Notes: generated by a model not told the origin, from the letters alone. Shown: positions 26,651 to 36,647, counted from the stretch's first letter. The stretch: 64,000 bases of DNA from Salisediminibacterium beveridgei (GCF_001721685.1 NZ_CP012502.1:248001-312000); one strand, 5' to 3'. A program made the numbers and translations.

Positions 26651-27667
26651 ATGAATTTAAGAAAGGAAAAAGACATATTAGATAGTTGGAAGGATTCGTC
26701 TAATAATATACCCGTTGTAACGGTAGCCTGTATTACATATAACCATGAAAGATATATTGAAGACGCAATTTCCAGTTTTCTAATGCAGGAAACAGATTTC
26801 CCATTTGAAGTTATAATTCATGATGATGCATCAACTGATAAAACTGCAAAAATAGTAAAAAATTACGCTGAGAAATATCCTAATATAATCAAAACGATAC
26901 TACAAACTGAAAATCAATACTCTAAAGGTGGTCGAATTGCATGCAGATTCATCTATCCCATTTCTCGAGGGAATTTTGTTGCACTTTGTGAAGGTGATGA
27001 TTTTTGGACCGATAAGGAGAAATTGCAGATTCAATATAATCTTATGCAGAAGAATGACTCAATATCATTATGTTGTCATACTGCTACAATGACCACTCCA
27101 GACAAAAAGCCATTAAAGAAAATAAAACCGCTTTATGAAGAAGGAATTATATTAACAGAAAGATTGATCGAGAGTCCAGGTGGCATACTGGCCACAAATT
27201 CAATGTTTTTCAAGAATATATTTAAAAGTGGAATGCCAGATTATTTAATGAAAGCACCAACTGGAGATGTTGCCTTAGGACATGTATTGGCTCTTCATGG
27301 GAAAGTCTATTACCTTGATAGGGATATGAGTGTTTACCGTAAAGGAGTAGAAGGGTCTTGGAGTAATAGGTCTAAAGTGTCGTCCATCAAAATAAATCAT
27401 TTAAAGAAAACTATTGAATCCTTAGAACGCTTAAATGAATATAGTGGTAGAAAGTATCAAAGCAGTATAAAAAAAAGAACTGAAAAAATAGAGTTTGATA
27501 TAAAAATGATTTTGAAAGATAAATCCTTATTTGCTGATCGTATATTTAAAGAAAAAAGTAATATGGACAAAATTAAAATTATTGGACGTTTTTACTTTCC
27601 TCGAACATTATTGAAAATATCAGTGATTAAAAGAAAATTAATCAATAGTAAATTACAATCTGACTGA
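26651..27667 (+). CDS. Glycosyltransferase family 2
   Basis: This 338-residue enzyme has VTVACITYNHERYIEDAISS, FEVIIHDDASTDKTAKIVKN, and CEGDDFWTDKEKLQIQYNLM, where GDDFW is the metal/nucleotide site. The AxNSMFFKN and GDVALGHVLALHGKVYYLD segments are typical of GT2 proteins in capsule loci. ATG 26651 is chosen with GAGGG nine bases upstream; the frame is open further into the ugd remnant, but that part is not coding. AT-rich. Confidence 0.87.
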   Translation: MNLRKEKDILDSWKDSSNNIPVVTVACITYNHERYIEDAISSFLMQETDFPFEVIIHDDASTDKTAKIVKNYAEKYPNIIKTILQTENQYSKGGRIACRFIYPISRGNFVALCEGDDFWTDKEKLQIQYNLMQKNDSISLCCHTATMTTPDKKPLKKIKPLYEEGIILTERLIESPGGILATNSMFFKNIFKSGMPDYLMKAPTGDVALGHVLALHGKVYYLDRDMSVYRKGVEGSWSNRSKVSSIKINHLKKTIESLERLNEYSGRKYQSSIKKRTEKIEFDIKMILKDKSLFADRIFKEKSNMDKIKIIGRFYFPRTLLKISVIKRKLINSKLQSD

Positions 27668-27676
27668 GGTTTTACC

Positions 27677-29119
27677 ATGACTAGAAATAAAACTATCTCC
27701 GGCCTTGTTTGGAGTTTTACTGAACTTCTCTCTAAGCAAGGTCTCACATTAATTATCCAAATCATGCTGGCGAGGCTTCTTTTACCAGAGCATTTCGGTT
27801 TGATTGGAATGATCACTATTTTCATTGCCATCTCAACTTCGCTCGTTCAGAGCGGGCTTGATCAGGCGTTGATCCGAGAGAAGAATCCGGGTAAGAGGGA
27901 TTTTTCAACGGTGTTTTATTTTAATATAGCGGTTTCTGTTGCGCTGTATCTAGTTCTGTTCTTCTCGGCACCCTGGATTGCTGATTTCTTCGGGGAACCT
28001 CAGTTAATTGATATACTTAGAGTGTTGATGCTCGTAGTGATCATCAATTCATTGGCCGTAATCCAGCGGGTTATTTTAATTCGTAACATTGATTTTAAAA
28101 CACAGACCAAAATTACTGTGATTGCGGCAGTGACTTCAGGGGTTATTGCCATTTCAATGGCAGTGGCAGGTTTGGGTGTCTGGAGTCTTGTTGCGCAGCA
28201 GGTCAGTATGCAGTTCATGACGATGGTGTTGCTTTGGGTGAGCAGTCAGTGGCGACCTGCACTGGTTTTTGATACCGGGTTATTTAAGAAATATTTTACG
28301 TTCGGGTATAAATTACTACTTTCAGGATTAATTGATACCACATATAAGAATATCTATTTCGTGATTATTGGGCGTTTGTATCCGGTCGACCAACTAGGGT
28401 ACTATACGAATGCTCAGAAATTAAGGGATACGTCCACGCAGTCGATTTCTCAGGCAATTTCAAAAGTGACATATCCAGTTCTAAGTCAGATGCAGGATGA
28501 TCAGTCCCGTTTGGCGGGTAATTATAAGAAACTGATTCAAATGACGTCGTTTTTGATGTTTCCATTTATGATTGGTCTTATGGTTACAGCACCGCAGTTT
28601 ATTCCATTTTTACTTGGTGAGCATTGGCAACCGTCAGTAATCTTCTTTCAACTCCTTGCAGTGGCCGGTATGCTGTATCCGATTCATGCATTAAACCTGA
28701 ATGTGTTGAAAGTGAAAAACCGCTCGGATTTATTTTTATTTTTAGAGATTCTAAAGAAGAGCGTTCTTACGATCCTTCTTGTGAGTGCAGTCGTTTTTGG
28801 TGACAGTGTAGAGAGCTTAATTTATGCAGCCATTATCAGTTCGGTTATTGCGCTTGTTATAAACACCTACTACTCAGGTCGGGAAATCCAGTACCCTCTT
28901 TGGATGCAACTAAAAGACATGTTGCCTTCACTAAGTGTCGCATCCATTATGGCAGTAATTGTTCATGTCATCGGTGTCAGTTTAACGATACATGTCTTTT
29001 TCGTTTTGGTAATTCAGATTACTGTTGGCATTGGCATATATGTGCTGATCGGCTGGGGACTGAAAATGCGTGAGTTTAAGGTAATGCTGGAGCTGTTGAA
29101 GAGTCTTAAGAAATCGTGA
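27677..29119 (+). CDS. Wzx-type repeat-unit flippase (polysaccharide transporter family)
   Basis: This 480-residue integral membrane protein has about twelve to fourteen helices and the Wzx/WzxC-like start ISGLVWSFTELLSKQGLTLI then MLARLLLPEHFGLIGMITIF and SGLDQALIREKNP. It flips the lipid-linked repeat unit to the outer face for polymerisation by the Wzy-like protein at 18.6 kb. Its presence identifies the 14.9-35 kb region as a Wzx/Wzy-dependent system. Confidence 0.9.
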   Translation: MTRNKTISGLVWSFTELLSKQGLTLIIQIMLARLLLPEHFGLIGMITIFIAISTSLVQSGLDQALIREKNPGKRDFSTVFYFNIAVSVALYLVLFFSAPWIADFFGEPQLIDILRVLMLVVIINSLAVIQRVILIRNIDFKTQTKITVIAAVTSGVIAISMAVAGLGVWSLVAQQVSMQFMTMVLLWVSSQWRPALVFDTGLFKKYFTFGYKLLLSGLIDTTYKNIYFVIIGRLYPVDQLGYYTNAQKLRDTSTQSISQAISKVTYPVLSQMQDDQSRLAGNYKKLIQMTSFLMFPFMIGLMVTAPQFIPFLLGEHWQPSVIFFQLLAVAGMLYPIHALNLNVLKVKNRSDLFLFLEILKKSVLTILLVSAVVFGDSVESLIYAAIISSVIALVINTYYSGREIQYPLWMQLKDMLPSLSVASIMAVIVHVIGVSLTIHVFFVLVIQITVGIGIYVLIGWGLKMREFKVMLELLKSLKKS

Positions 29120-29139
29120 ATGTTAGGAGTGTTTATAGT

Positions 29140-30222
29140 ATGAAGATTAACGTAACCCGTTCCTCAATGCCGTATCTTGAAGAATACATCAATGAAATAA
29201 GTGAACTGTGGGATTCGCGATGGTTAACGAATAATGGCGTAAAGCATCAGCAATTTAAATCAGCTCTGTGTGACTACCTTGGTGTGTCAAACACAGAGCT
29301 TTTTTGTAATGGCCATCAGGGTCTGGAGATCGCACTTGATGCGATGAATCTCTCAAGAGAAGTGATTACCACACCCTTTACATTCGCTTCAACGACCCAT
29401 GCAATCGTCAGACAAGGATTAATACCGGTTTTTTGTGACGTGAAAGATGATTGCACCATCGATCCAGATAAAATCGAGTCTTTAATCACTGACAAGACAT
29501 CTGCGATTGTTGCTGTTCATGTCTACGGGAATATCTGTGACGTGCAATCGATTGAAACAATTGCAAAGAAGCATAATTTGAAAGTCGTCTACGATGCAGC
29601 CCATGCCTTTGGTGTTACCGTAAATGGAAGAGGTATCGGCAGTTTCGGGGATGCGTCGATGTTCAGTTTTCATGCGACGAAGGTGTTTCATACCATTGAG
29701 GGTGGAGCAGTAACATTCTCTGATGAGAAATTTGGTGAACGAATGAAAGTGCTTCGGAATTTCGGGATTGAGGGTGAAGACGTTACCGAAATAGGAACCA
29801 ATGCCAAGATGAATGAATTTCAGGCAGCGATGGGACTCTGTAATTTAAGACAGATTGATGAAGAATTTGAGGAGCGAGAGATGGTTTGGAGTAGGTATGT
29901 GGAACACTTGTCCGATATACCAGGGATCCAGATAAAAGAGATTAAGGCAGGTTTTACCATTAACTATGCGTATTTTCCAGTCCGATTTACGGATTATAAG
30001 TATTCCAGAGACGAAGTGATTGAACGATTGAAAATTGAAGGGGTCGGTGCAAGGAAATACTTCTATCCATTGACGAGTGCATTTTCCTGTTACCGGGATC
30101 GTTTTGACCCAGGACATACACCCATAGCAGAAGCTGCAGCCAATGAAATATTGACATTACCATTATATGCGGATCTGTCATTGGATGATGTCGACCGTAT
30201 TTGCAAGATCATTTTAGAATAA
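29140..30222 (+). CDS. vioA: Sugar-nucleotide aminotransferase, likely dTDP-4-amino-4,6-dideoxyglucose transaminase (VioA-like)
   Basis: This 360-residue DegT/DnrJ/EryC1/StrS-family PLP enzyme has RSSMPYLEEYINEISELWDS then RWLTNNG, FTFASTTHAIVRQGLIPVF, VYDAAHAFGV, and the PLP lysine in FSFHATKVFHTIEGGA. The opening residues and its position before rmlA and rmlB point to the VioA/FdtB type, acting on dTDP-4-keto-6-deoxyglucose to give a 4-amino sugar. A 3-amino product would need an isomerase that is not seen. ATG 29140 is favoured over GTG 29116. Strictly the regiochemistry is inferred. Confidence 0.8.
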   Translation: MKINVTRSSMPYLEEYINEISELWDSRWLTNNGVKHQQFKSALCDYLGVSNTELFCNGHQGLEIALDAMNLSREVITTPFTFASTTHAIVRQGLIPVFCDVKDDCTIDPDKIESLITDKTSAIVAVHVYGNICDVQSIETIAKKHNLKVVYDAAHAFGVTVNGRGIGSFGDASMFSFHATKVFHTIEGGAVTFSDEKFGERMKVLRNFGIEGEDVTEIGTNAKMNEFQAAMGLCNLRQIDEEFEEREMVWSRYVEHLSDIPGIQIKEIKAGFTINYAYFPVRFTDYKYSRDEVIERLKIEGVGARKYFYPLTSAFSCYRDRFDPGHTPIAEAAANEILTLPLYADLSLDDVDRICKIILE

Positions 30223-30237
30223 AGGCAGGTGTTAGGC

Positions 30238-31122
30238 ATGAAAGGAATCATTTTAGCAGGAGGTACCGGATCGAGACTTTACCCATTGACTAAGTCAGTT
30301 TCTAAACAGATCTTACCGATCTATGATAAACCGATGATCTATTATCCGTTGTCTGTTTTAATGCTGGCAGGGATGAAAGAAGTGCTAATTATTTCGACGG
30401 AACGGGATTTGCCGGATTTTCAGGAATTACTGGGAGATGGCGGGCACATCGGTATGGAACTGAGCTATCAGGTTCAGGCTGAACCGAAAGGTTTAGCAGA
30501 TGCGTTTATTTTGGGTGAATCCTTTATTGGAGAAGATCAGGTTGCTCTTATTTTAGGAGATAATATCTTTTACGGTTCCAACTTCAGTAACCAACTGAAA
30601 AGAGCTACTTCATTGAAAGAAGGCGGTGTGATATTCGGGTGTCATGTGAACGACCCGAGAGCTTATGGTGTCGTTGAAGTCGATAAGAATCGAAATGCGG
30701 TTTCCATTGAAGAAAAGCCGGAAAACCCGAAGTCCTCTTACGCTGTACCGGGGCTTTATTTTTTTGATAATGATGTGATTGACATTGCAAAACAGGTTAA
30801 GCCTTCAGCACGAGGTGAGTTGGAAATCACCTCAGTCATAGACCACTATATGAAAGAAGGAAAATTGAAAGTGCAGTTGACCGGGCGTGGACTTGCGTGG
30901 TTGGATACAGGTACGCATGAAGCTCTTCTTGAAGCGTCAAACTTTGTTGAAGCGATTCAAAAAAGACAGGGTTTATACATTGCCTGTATTGAGGAAATTG
31001 CATTTCGTAAAGGCTATATAAATGCCAATCAGCTGAAAATATTAGCGCAACCTTTATCAAAAACCGACTATGGTGATTATTTAATGGATATTGCCACTAC
31101 TGAGGGGAGTGTTAGAGTGTGA
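30238..31122 (+). CDS. rmlA: Glucose-1-phosphate thymidylyltransferase
   Basis: This 294-residue enzyme has [46 protein letters not shown] and [17 protein letters not shown], all standard for RmlA, which makes dTDP-glucose. ATG 30238 is used with GCAGGTG upstream. Next is rmlB, overlapping by four bases. No rmlC or rmlD is in the locus, so dTDP-glucose is routed to the amino-sugar branch through the preceding aminotransferase. Confidence 0.95.
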   Translation: MKGIILAGGTGSRLYPLTKSVSKQILPIYDKPMIYYPLSVLMLAGMKEVLIISTERDLPDFQELLGDGGHIGMELSYQVQAEPKGLADAFILGESFIGEDQVALILGDNIFYGSNFSNQLKRATSLKEGGVIFGCHVNDPRAYGVVEVDKNRNAVSIEEKPENPKSSYAVPGLYFFDNDVIDIAKQVKPSARGELEITSVIDHYMKEGKLKVQLTGRGLAWLDTGTHEALLEASNFVEAIQKRQGLYIACIEEIAFRKGYINANQLKILAQPLSKTDYGDYLMDIATTEGSVRV

Positions 31123-32048
31123 AGGTATTAGTAACAGGTGGTGCTGGTTTTATAGGAGGTAACCACATTCACTTTTTATTGGAGAATTATGAAGATATTA
31201 ATGTAACCAATTTGGACTTATTAACTTATGCGGGAGATTTGTCGAAACATGAAAAATACGAAAATGATTCACGGTATACATTTGTGGAAATGGATATTGC
31301 AGACCGTGAAGCAGTTCTGGAACTGTTTCAACAGAATGCTTTTGAGTATGTCCTTCATTTTGCAGCGGAAAGTCATGTGGACCGGTCCATTGAAGATCCG
31401 AGCGCTTTTGTGAGAACGAATGTCCTGGGAACACAAGTGTTGTTGGATGCAGCGCTTAAAAACAAAGTGAAAAAATTTGTGCATATTTCAACGGATGAGG
31501 TCTATGGTGAACTGGAACTCGATGGGGATGATTATTTCACCGAAGAAACCCCACTTCAACCAAACAGTCCATACAGTGCCAGTAAAGCGTCATCGGATTT
31601 ATTAGTAAGAGCCTATCACGAAACATACGGAATGCCAGTGAATATCACCAGATGCTCCAATAACTATGGCCCCTTTCAGTTTCCTGAAAAACTGATTCCA
31701 TTAACCATCCAAAAGCTTAGTAATGGAGAAAAAGTGCCAGTTTACGGTGACGGCAGTAACATTCGAGATTGGCTCCATGTCAGTGATCACTGCTCTGCAG
31801 TGGACCTCGTGATGCGTGAAGGAGTTGATGGTGAAGTCTATAATATCGGTGGACATAATGAGAAAACTAATCTGGAATTGGTCAAGACGATAATAAAAGA
31901 AATGGGTAAGACTGAAGAAAGTATTGAATTCGTGAAAGATCGTTTGGGACATGATAAACGTTATGCAATAGACCCTAAAAAAATTGAAAAATTGGGTTGG
32001 AAGTCAAAGTATGAGTTCAATGAGGGTATTAAAAAATTAATTAATTAA
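31119..32048 (+). CDS. rmlB: dTDP-glucose 4,6-dehydratase
   Basis: This 309-residue SDR has [66 protein letters not shown] and [20 protein letters not shown] with the catalytic Tyr and Lys, plus [14 protein letters not shown]. It makes dTDP-4-keto-6-deoxyglucose. It is slightly shorter than most RmlB proteins. A GTG start overlaps rmlA. A 340-bp AT-rich gap follows. Confidence 0.93.
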   Translation: MKVLVTGGAGFIGGNHIHFLLENYEDINVTNLDLLTYAGDLSKHEKYENDSRYTFVEMDIADREAVLELFQQNAFEYVLHFAAESHVDRSIEDPSAFVRTNVLGTQVLLDAALKNKVKKFVHISTDEVYGELELDGDDYFTEETPLQPNSPYSASKASSDLLVRAYHETYGMPVNITRCSNNYGPFQFPEKLIPLTIQKLSNGEKVPVYGDGSNIRDWLHVSDHCSAVDLVMREGVDGEVYNIGGHNEKTNLELVKTIIKEMGKTEESIEFVKDRLGHDKRYAIDPKKIEKLGWKSKYEFNEGIKKLIN

Positions 32049-32389
32049 TTAAATACACCAGTTTAGATATATTTAAATTCAAAATTATAATATATCTGAT
32101 TAATCAGAATGATATGAAACTCAAATATTTTTAGCTAATCGATAGACATTTTTCACTGAGGATGGATGAATTAAAGTTAGAAAATTAAAAATTGATTAAA
32201 TCGCGTTTGATTATTGGAATTTAAACTAATGATTTCCAAAGTCATTAAGTATTTTTTGAAATATTCAACTTCTTTATTAGATATTCAAAAGGAATATCTA
32301 ATAAAGAACAATTTAGTATATCTTTATACTTAATCGCGCTTACCTACCTTTTCGGTTCGGAAATAAAATAAAAAAGGAGTTATGCATAT
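32049..32389 (+). promoter_or_regulatory. AT-rich gap with a perfect 17-bp hairpin
   Basis: No gene is visible. At 32270-32286 TTCTTTATTAGATATTC pairs perfectly with GAATATCTAATAAAGAA (32292-32308) across AAAAG. No T-run follows on either strand, so it is not a classical terminator; it could protect or attenuate the mRNA, or be a small mobile-element relic. An AAGGAG ribosome binding site for the next gene ends the gap. Confidence 0.6.
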
Positions 32390-33592
32390 ATGAAAAAATT
32401 ATTATTTCTTGGTGGCTCTATTCAACAAACTCCCGCTTTAAAATATGCAAAAAAAAGGGGATATTATTGTATATTATGCGATTTTTTAAGTGATAATCCA
32501 GGAAGAGATTACGCTGATGAATATCATTTAGTCAGTACTACAGATCAAGAAGAAGTTTTAAGAATAGCTAAACAAACTAAAATTGATGGAATTATTGCTT
32601 TTGCCTCTGATCCAGCTGCGCCTACAGCAGCTTATGTTGGAAATGAGTTAAACTTACCTTCTAATCCTTATGAATCAGTACGAATATTAACAAAAAAAGA
32701 TTTATTCAGAAAATTCCTGAAAAAACATGGATTTAATTGCCCGAAAGCTGAGAGTTTTTATTATAAGGAAGAGGCAATAAGAGAACTAGAAAAATTAGAA
32801 TTTGAATATCCTCTAATGGTTAAGCCAATAGATTCTTCCGGTAGTAAAGGAGTAAATAGAATAAATTCAATCAATGAATTAGATGAAGCTTTTGAATTAG
32901 CTCTTGTTAATTCAAAAGAGAAAATTGTAATCATTGAGGAATTTATTGAAATGGGTCATAAACATATGATTGGCGGTGACGGGTTTGTAATTAATGGAGA
33001 ATTAAAATTTAATGGGTTTTTGAACTGTCATAGAAGTAAAAATCTTAGCCCATATGTACCTATAGGGAAAAGTTATCCATTGTTTTTAGATAATGAGAAA
33101 ATCAATCTTGCCAAAAAAGAAATTGAAAAAGTACTTAGAATATTAGGAATCACTATGGGTGCACTAAATTTGGAACTCATGTTTGATAAACGAGGTAGAT
33201 TATATATCATTGAAATTGGCCCTAGAAATGGTGGGAATATGATACCGGATTTATTAGAAATGATTACTGGTGTTAACTTAATTGCTGCAACAGTTGAAGC
33301 CGCTTTAGGTAATGAAATTAAAATTATAGATGATATGCCTAATGAAAGTTATTACTCTATATATGTGATACATTCTGCAGAAAAAGGAAATTTAGTTAAG
33401 CTTGATTTAAAACAAGAAATTCAAAAAAATATAGTGAAGAACATAATATATAAAGAAATAGGATCAAAAGTTGACATATTTGATGGAGCAAATAAAGCAT
33501 TAGGAATAATTTTTTTGAAATTTGATAATTTAGAAGAATTGCAAGATAAAATGGATAATATGAATAATTTCGTAGAAGTGGAGGTGTTATAG
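32390..33592 (+). CDS. ATP-grasp ligase of unknown substrate
   Basis: This 400-residue protein has a pre-ATP-grasp start (KLLFLGGSIQQTPALKYAKK), a nucleotide-loop region YPLMVKPIDSSGSKGVNRI, hinge VIIEEFIE, and the metal-binding LNLELMFDKRGRLYIIEIGPRNGG. ATP-grasp enzymes activate a carboxylate as acyl phosphate and join it to an amine or thiol. In this cassette it could join an amino acid or other acid to an amino sugar. It is very AT-rich and followed after two bases by the PLP-fold gene. The fold is sure; substrate is unknown. Confidence 0.82.
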   Translation: MKKLLFLGGSIQQTPALKYAKKRGYYCILCDFLSDNPGRDYADEYHLVSTTDQEEVLRIAKQTKIDGIIAFASDPAAPTAAYVGNELNLPSNPYESVRILTKKDLFRKFLKKHGFNCPKAESFYYKEEAIRELEKLEFEYPLMVKPIDSSGSKGVNRINSINELDEAFELALVNSKEKIVIIEEFIEMGHKHMIGGDGFVINGELKFNGFLNCHRSKNLSPYVPIGKSYPLFLDNEKINLAKKEIEKVLRILGITMGALNLELMFDKRGRLYIIEIGPRNGGNMIPDLLEMITGVNLIAATVEAALGNEIKIIDDMPNESYYSIYVIHSAEKGNLVKLDLKQEIQKNIVKNIIYKEIGSKVDIFDGANKALGIIFLKFDNLEELQDKMDNMNNFVEVEVL

Positions 33593-33594
33593 TA

Positions 33595-34548
33595 ATGAAA
33601 GAAGTTGGAGGTTATTTTGAACTTGATAAATTTGTAGAGAATGAATTTCACAAAGACTTGATTGCAGTGAATAATGGACGAAATGCTTTATTATACCTTA
33701 TGAAAGTAAACAATATAAATAAGATTCACATACCTTATTATCTTTGTGATTCAGTAAGCGATATGTTGAAAAGATATGGTTATAATTTTGAATACTATTT
33801 TATAGATTCTAATTTCAAACCTATTTTCAGTAAAGAACTAAATGATGATGAATATTTGTATGTTGTTAATTATTTTGGACAATTATCAGATGAGTATATT
33901 GTCTCACTTAAACATAAGTTCAACAAAATAATTATGGATAATACTCATGCTTTTTTTCAAAAACCGATTAAAGGAGTAAATACACTTTATTCTTGCAGGA
34001 AGTTTTTTGGAGTCCCGGATGGTGCCTATCTATCGACAGAAATTCTATTGCATGAAAAGCTTGAAAAAGATGTCTCGAAAGATCGTATGACCCATATTCT
34101 GGGGAGATATGAAGGGTCTGCTAAAGAATACTACAGTTTTTTTAAAGAAAATGATGCTTCTTTCAAGTATGAAGCATTAAAGTATATGTCAAGACTAACC
34201 CGGAATATTCTTGGTGCAATTGACTATAATAAAGTTCAACATACAAGAGATACAAATTTTGAATTTCTTAAAAACTCTCTGAGTGACCAAAATAAAATTA
34301 AATTAAATGAACCATTTGGTGCTTTTTGTTATCCTTTGTATTTGGATAATGGTCTTGAAGTTAGAGCTGAACTTGCAAACAAGAATATATATATTCCGAC
34401 TCTATGGCCTAATGTAATGGAAGATATTTTTGATGATGCTATTGAGTATGAATTTGCTTCAAACATTTTGCCACTTCCTTGTGATCAAAGATATGATGAA
34501 AATGACATGGAATACTTGATAAAGGAGGTATTTAAATGTATGAGTTGA
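33595..34548 (+). CDS. Divergent DegT-like PLP-fold protein
   Basis: This 317-residue protein looks like a short, diverged DegT/DnrJ-type aminotransferase: AVNNGRNALLYLMKVNNINK (entry to the PLP fold), IIMDNTHAFFQKPIKGVNTL with the Asp that would contact the PLP nitrogen, and SCRKFFGVPDGAYLST, whose Lys matches the PLP lysine position. Large helical insertion at residues 160-215. Start overlaps nothing but follows the ATP-grasp stop directly. It may aminate a second sugar or the acyl donor. No specific family name can be given. Confidence 0.6.
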   Translation: MKEVGGYFELDKFVENEFHKDLIAVNNGRNALLYLMKVNNINKIHIPYYLCDSVSDMLKRYGYNFEYYFIDSNFKPIFSKELNDDEYLYVVNYFGQLSDEYIVSLKHKFNKIIMDNTHAFFQKPIKGVNTLYSCRKFFGVPDGAYLSTEILLHEKLEKDVSKDRMTHILGRYEGSAKEYYSFFKENDASFKYEALKYMSRLTRNILGAIDYNKVQHTRDTNFEFLKNSLSDQNKIKLNEPFGAFCYPLYLDNGLEVRAELANKNIYIPTLWPNVMEDIFDDAIEYEFASNILPLPCDQRYDENDMEYLIKEVFKCMS

Positions 34549-35054
34549 GAGAACTCCAAAAAGAGGACATATTAGCAATAAATAATTGGCGTAAAAACAT
34601 TGAATTGATAGAATGTTTGGGAGCCCCTTTCCGATACATAAATTTAGATGTTGAATATAAGTGGTACGAGAACTATTTGAATAACCGTCAAAGTAATATC
34701 AGATGTGCTGTTGTAGAATCAAATAAAAAAGAGATCATCAAAGGGCTAGTTAGTTTAACGAATATTAATTTCATTAATCAATCTGCTGTTTTCCATATAA
34801 TGATTGGTGATGATGAGAATAGAGGTAAGGGTATTGGTTATTTTGCAACTACAGAGTTATTAAACCATGCTTTTAATGACATTAATTTAAATCGTATTGA
34901 ATTAACAGTATTAGAAACAAATACAAGAGCAATTCGGTTATATGAAAGAGTGGGGTTTAAAATTGAAGGGACAAAAAGAAATTCAGTTTATAAAAACGGT
35001 GAATTTGTAAATATGATTTTAATGGGGATACTAAAAGAAGAATATTTGAAATAG
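34536..35054 (+). CDS. GNAT N-acetyltransferase (RimJ/PseH-like)
   Basis: This 172-residue acyl-CoA transferase has the GNAT fold: LRELQKEDILAINNWRKNIE at the N-terminus, FHIMIGDDENRGKGIGYFAT with the acetyl-CoA pyrophosphate loop (RGKGIG), and LTVLETNTRAIRLYERVGFK then EGTKRNSVYKNGEFVNMILM. Similar proteins acetylate 4-amino sugars in pseudaminic or legionaminic acid and FdtC-type pathways. It overlaps the PLP gene by 13 nt with AAGGAGG upstream. The amino-sugar product of the VioA-like enzyme is a likely substrate. Confidence 0.85.
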   Translation: MYELRELQKEDILAINNWRKNIELIECLGAPFRYINLDVEYKWYENYLNNRQSNIRCAVVESNKKEIIKGLVSLTNINFINQSAVFHIMIGDDENRGKGIGYFATTELLNHAFNDINLNRIELTVLETNTRAIRLYERVGFKIEGTKRNSVYKNGEFVNMILMGILKEEYLK

Positions 35055-35878
35055 TTCACCTTAGAAACATCATATTTTATATAGTGAATTTTTATTAGTT
35101 AATGATATAGTCTCTTAATATCAATATTAAAGTCTATTTCTAATCTTTAAGGTAGTGTCAATAAGTTTGTGTAAAGTATTTAGGGTATCACTCTGTTAAG
35201 GGGTGTGGGTTCAGTAAGAGGCTGGGACAAAACCCAGTAAATAAAGAGGCCCACACCAAACGGTGTGGGTTTTCTGTATAGAAGGGTTGATTGTGCAAAA
35301 ATACAATCGCTTGCCGCGGGCAAGGCTTCTGCTCCTGTGCAGTGCTCGTCGCATGAAGATCTCAGCTAACCGTCGGAAAACCACCGCCGGTGGATCTTCA
35401 GCTCTTGCTTTTCCCGCAGGCGTCTCATGTATTTTTGACAATCAACTGCATTGAAAGACCGTCAGGTCTTGATTTTTACATAAAAAAGGATACCTTCGGA
35501 TTAAGTTAGAACGACCAAGTCATAACAAAACCGGAGGTATCCTTATGTTTATCGATTATAACATGAATCAGCTCGTTTTGCCGATGGATTTATCGCTCAA
35601 TTACAAAAAAATGATGTCGCTTTTGCAGTGAATGACCTGGTTGAATCGATACCTGAAGAAGCTTTTGAAGCTTTTTATAAAAGTCAGGGTCGCCCTTCTT
35701 ATCATCCGAAAATGATGATGAAGGTGATTCTGTGTGCGTATACTCAATCCACTTGTTCTGGACGGGAAATTGAAGCCTTATTGCAGGACAGTATTCGAAT
35801 GATGTGGCTGGCTGTAACCGTCAAGTTAAACTAAACAATTTCTCAAAAATAAGATTCAACACATTTCCACAATTAAGA

Positions 35879-36643
35879 TTAAACAGTTTCTGAATCAAAA
35901 ATCGTTTTTCGATATTTCATTCTGATGCTATCAGCCTCATTATCAAATCTTAGGATCTCACTCTTATGAAGCAGTCTGTCCAGAATGGCAGTCGTTAATG
36001 TCGGATCTCCGAGAAATTTGCCCCATTCACCAGGGCCCTTATTCGATGTCAGGATAAAGGCTGTTTTGTCATACATATCATAGATAAACTGAAAAAATAG
36101 CGCTCCCTCCTTCGGTTCAAAAGTCATATACATCACATCGTCAATGATAATCAGGTCCGAAGTGATTATTCGCTTATAACGAGTCGCTGATTTCTTGATG
36201 TGATCTTTTGTTTTAAGAATATACATAAGTTGCGGCATTGATGTGAATGAAACCTGCAACCCCTTCGACACTGCGTGGATCCCTAAAGCTACGGACAGAT
36301 GGGTCTTCCCGGCCCCGGAGGGGCCCATCAAAATCAAGGTGAAGTTGTCATCAACCCAGTGTAATTCTTGAAGGATACTCAGTTCCTTTTTGCCAATGGC
36401 ATTTTGTTCTTCTAATGCATACGTTTCGAACGTCAACTCTTCAGGGAATTCTGCCCATTTCATGAGCTTTTCAATATTCTTTTTTTCTCTGCATCGAAGT
36501 TCATGCTCGAAGACTTCACTGATCAGTTCATGATACGTCCAGGATTTATTCTCTGCCTCACGTAAGAGGTCAGGGAGGGCTTTAGCCGTCTCTGCGAGAC
36601 GCAGAGATCGGCACTTGTCCTGAAGGTCCTTATAGACATCCAT
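35879..36643 (-). CDS. istB: IS21-family ATP-binding protein IstB
   Basis: This 254-residue AAA+ transposition helper has Walker A MGPSGAGKTHLSVALG, Walker B DLIIIDDVMYM and the C-terminal TTAILDRLLHKSEILRF with a sensor arginine. It regulates target choice for IstA. The start at 36643 has AGGAGGTG upstream; the longer frame to 36736 overlaps istA and is not used. It looks intact, although istA is not. Confidence 0.92.
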   Translation of the reverse strand: MDVYKDLQDKCRSLRLAETAKALPDLLREAENKSWTYHELISEVFEHELRCREKKNIEKLMKWAEFPEELTFETYALEEQNAIGKKELSILQELHWVDDNFTLILMGPSGAGKTHLSVALGIHAVSKGLQVSFTSMPQLMYILKTKDHIKKSATRYKRIITSDLIIIDDVMYMTFEPKEGALFFQFIYDMYDKTAFILTSNKGPGEWGKFLGDPTLTTAILDRLLHKSEILRFDNEADSIRMKYRKTIFDSETV

Positions 36644-36647
36644 CAGG

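Noticed and set aside
35153..35172. Possible terminal repeat of an IS256-like element
   Set aside because: GTAGTGTCAATAAGTTTGTG resembles such ends from memory, but no transposase or second end is visible, so it is not listed as a feature.
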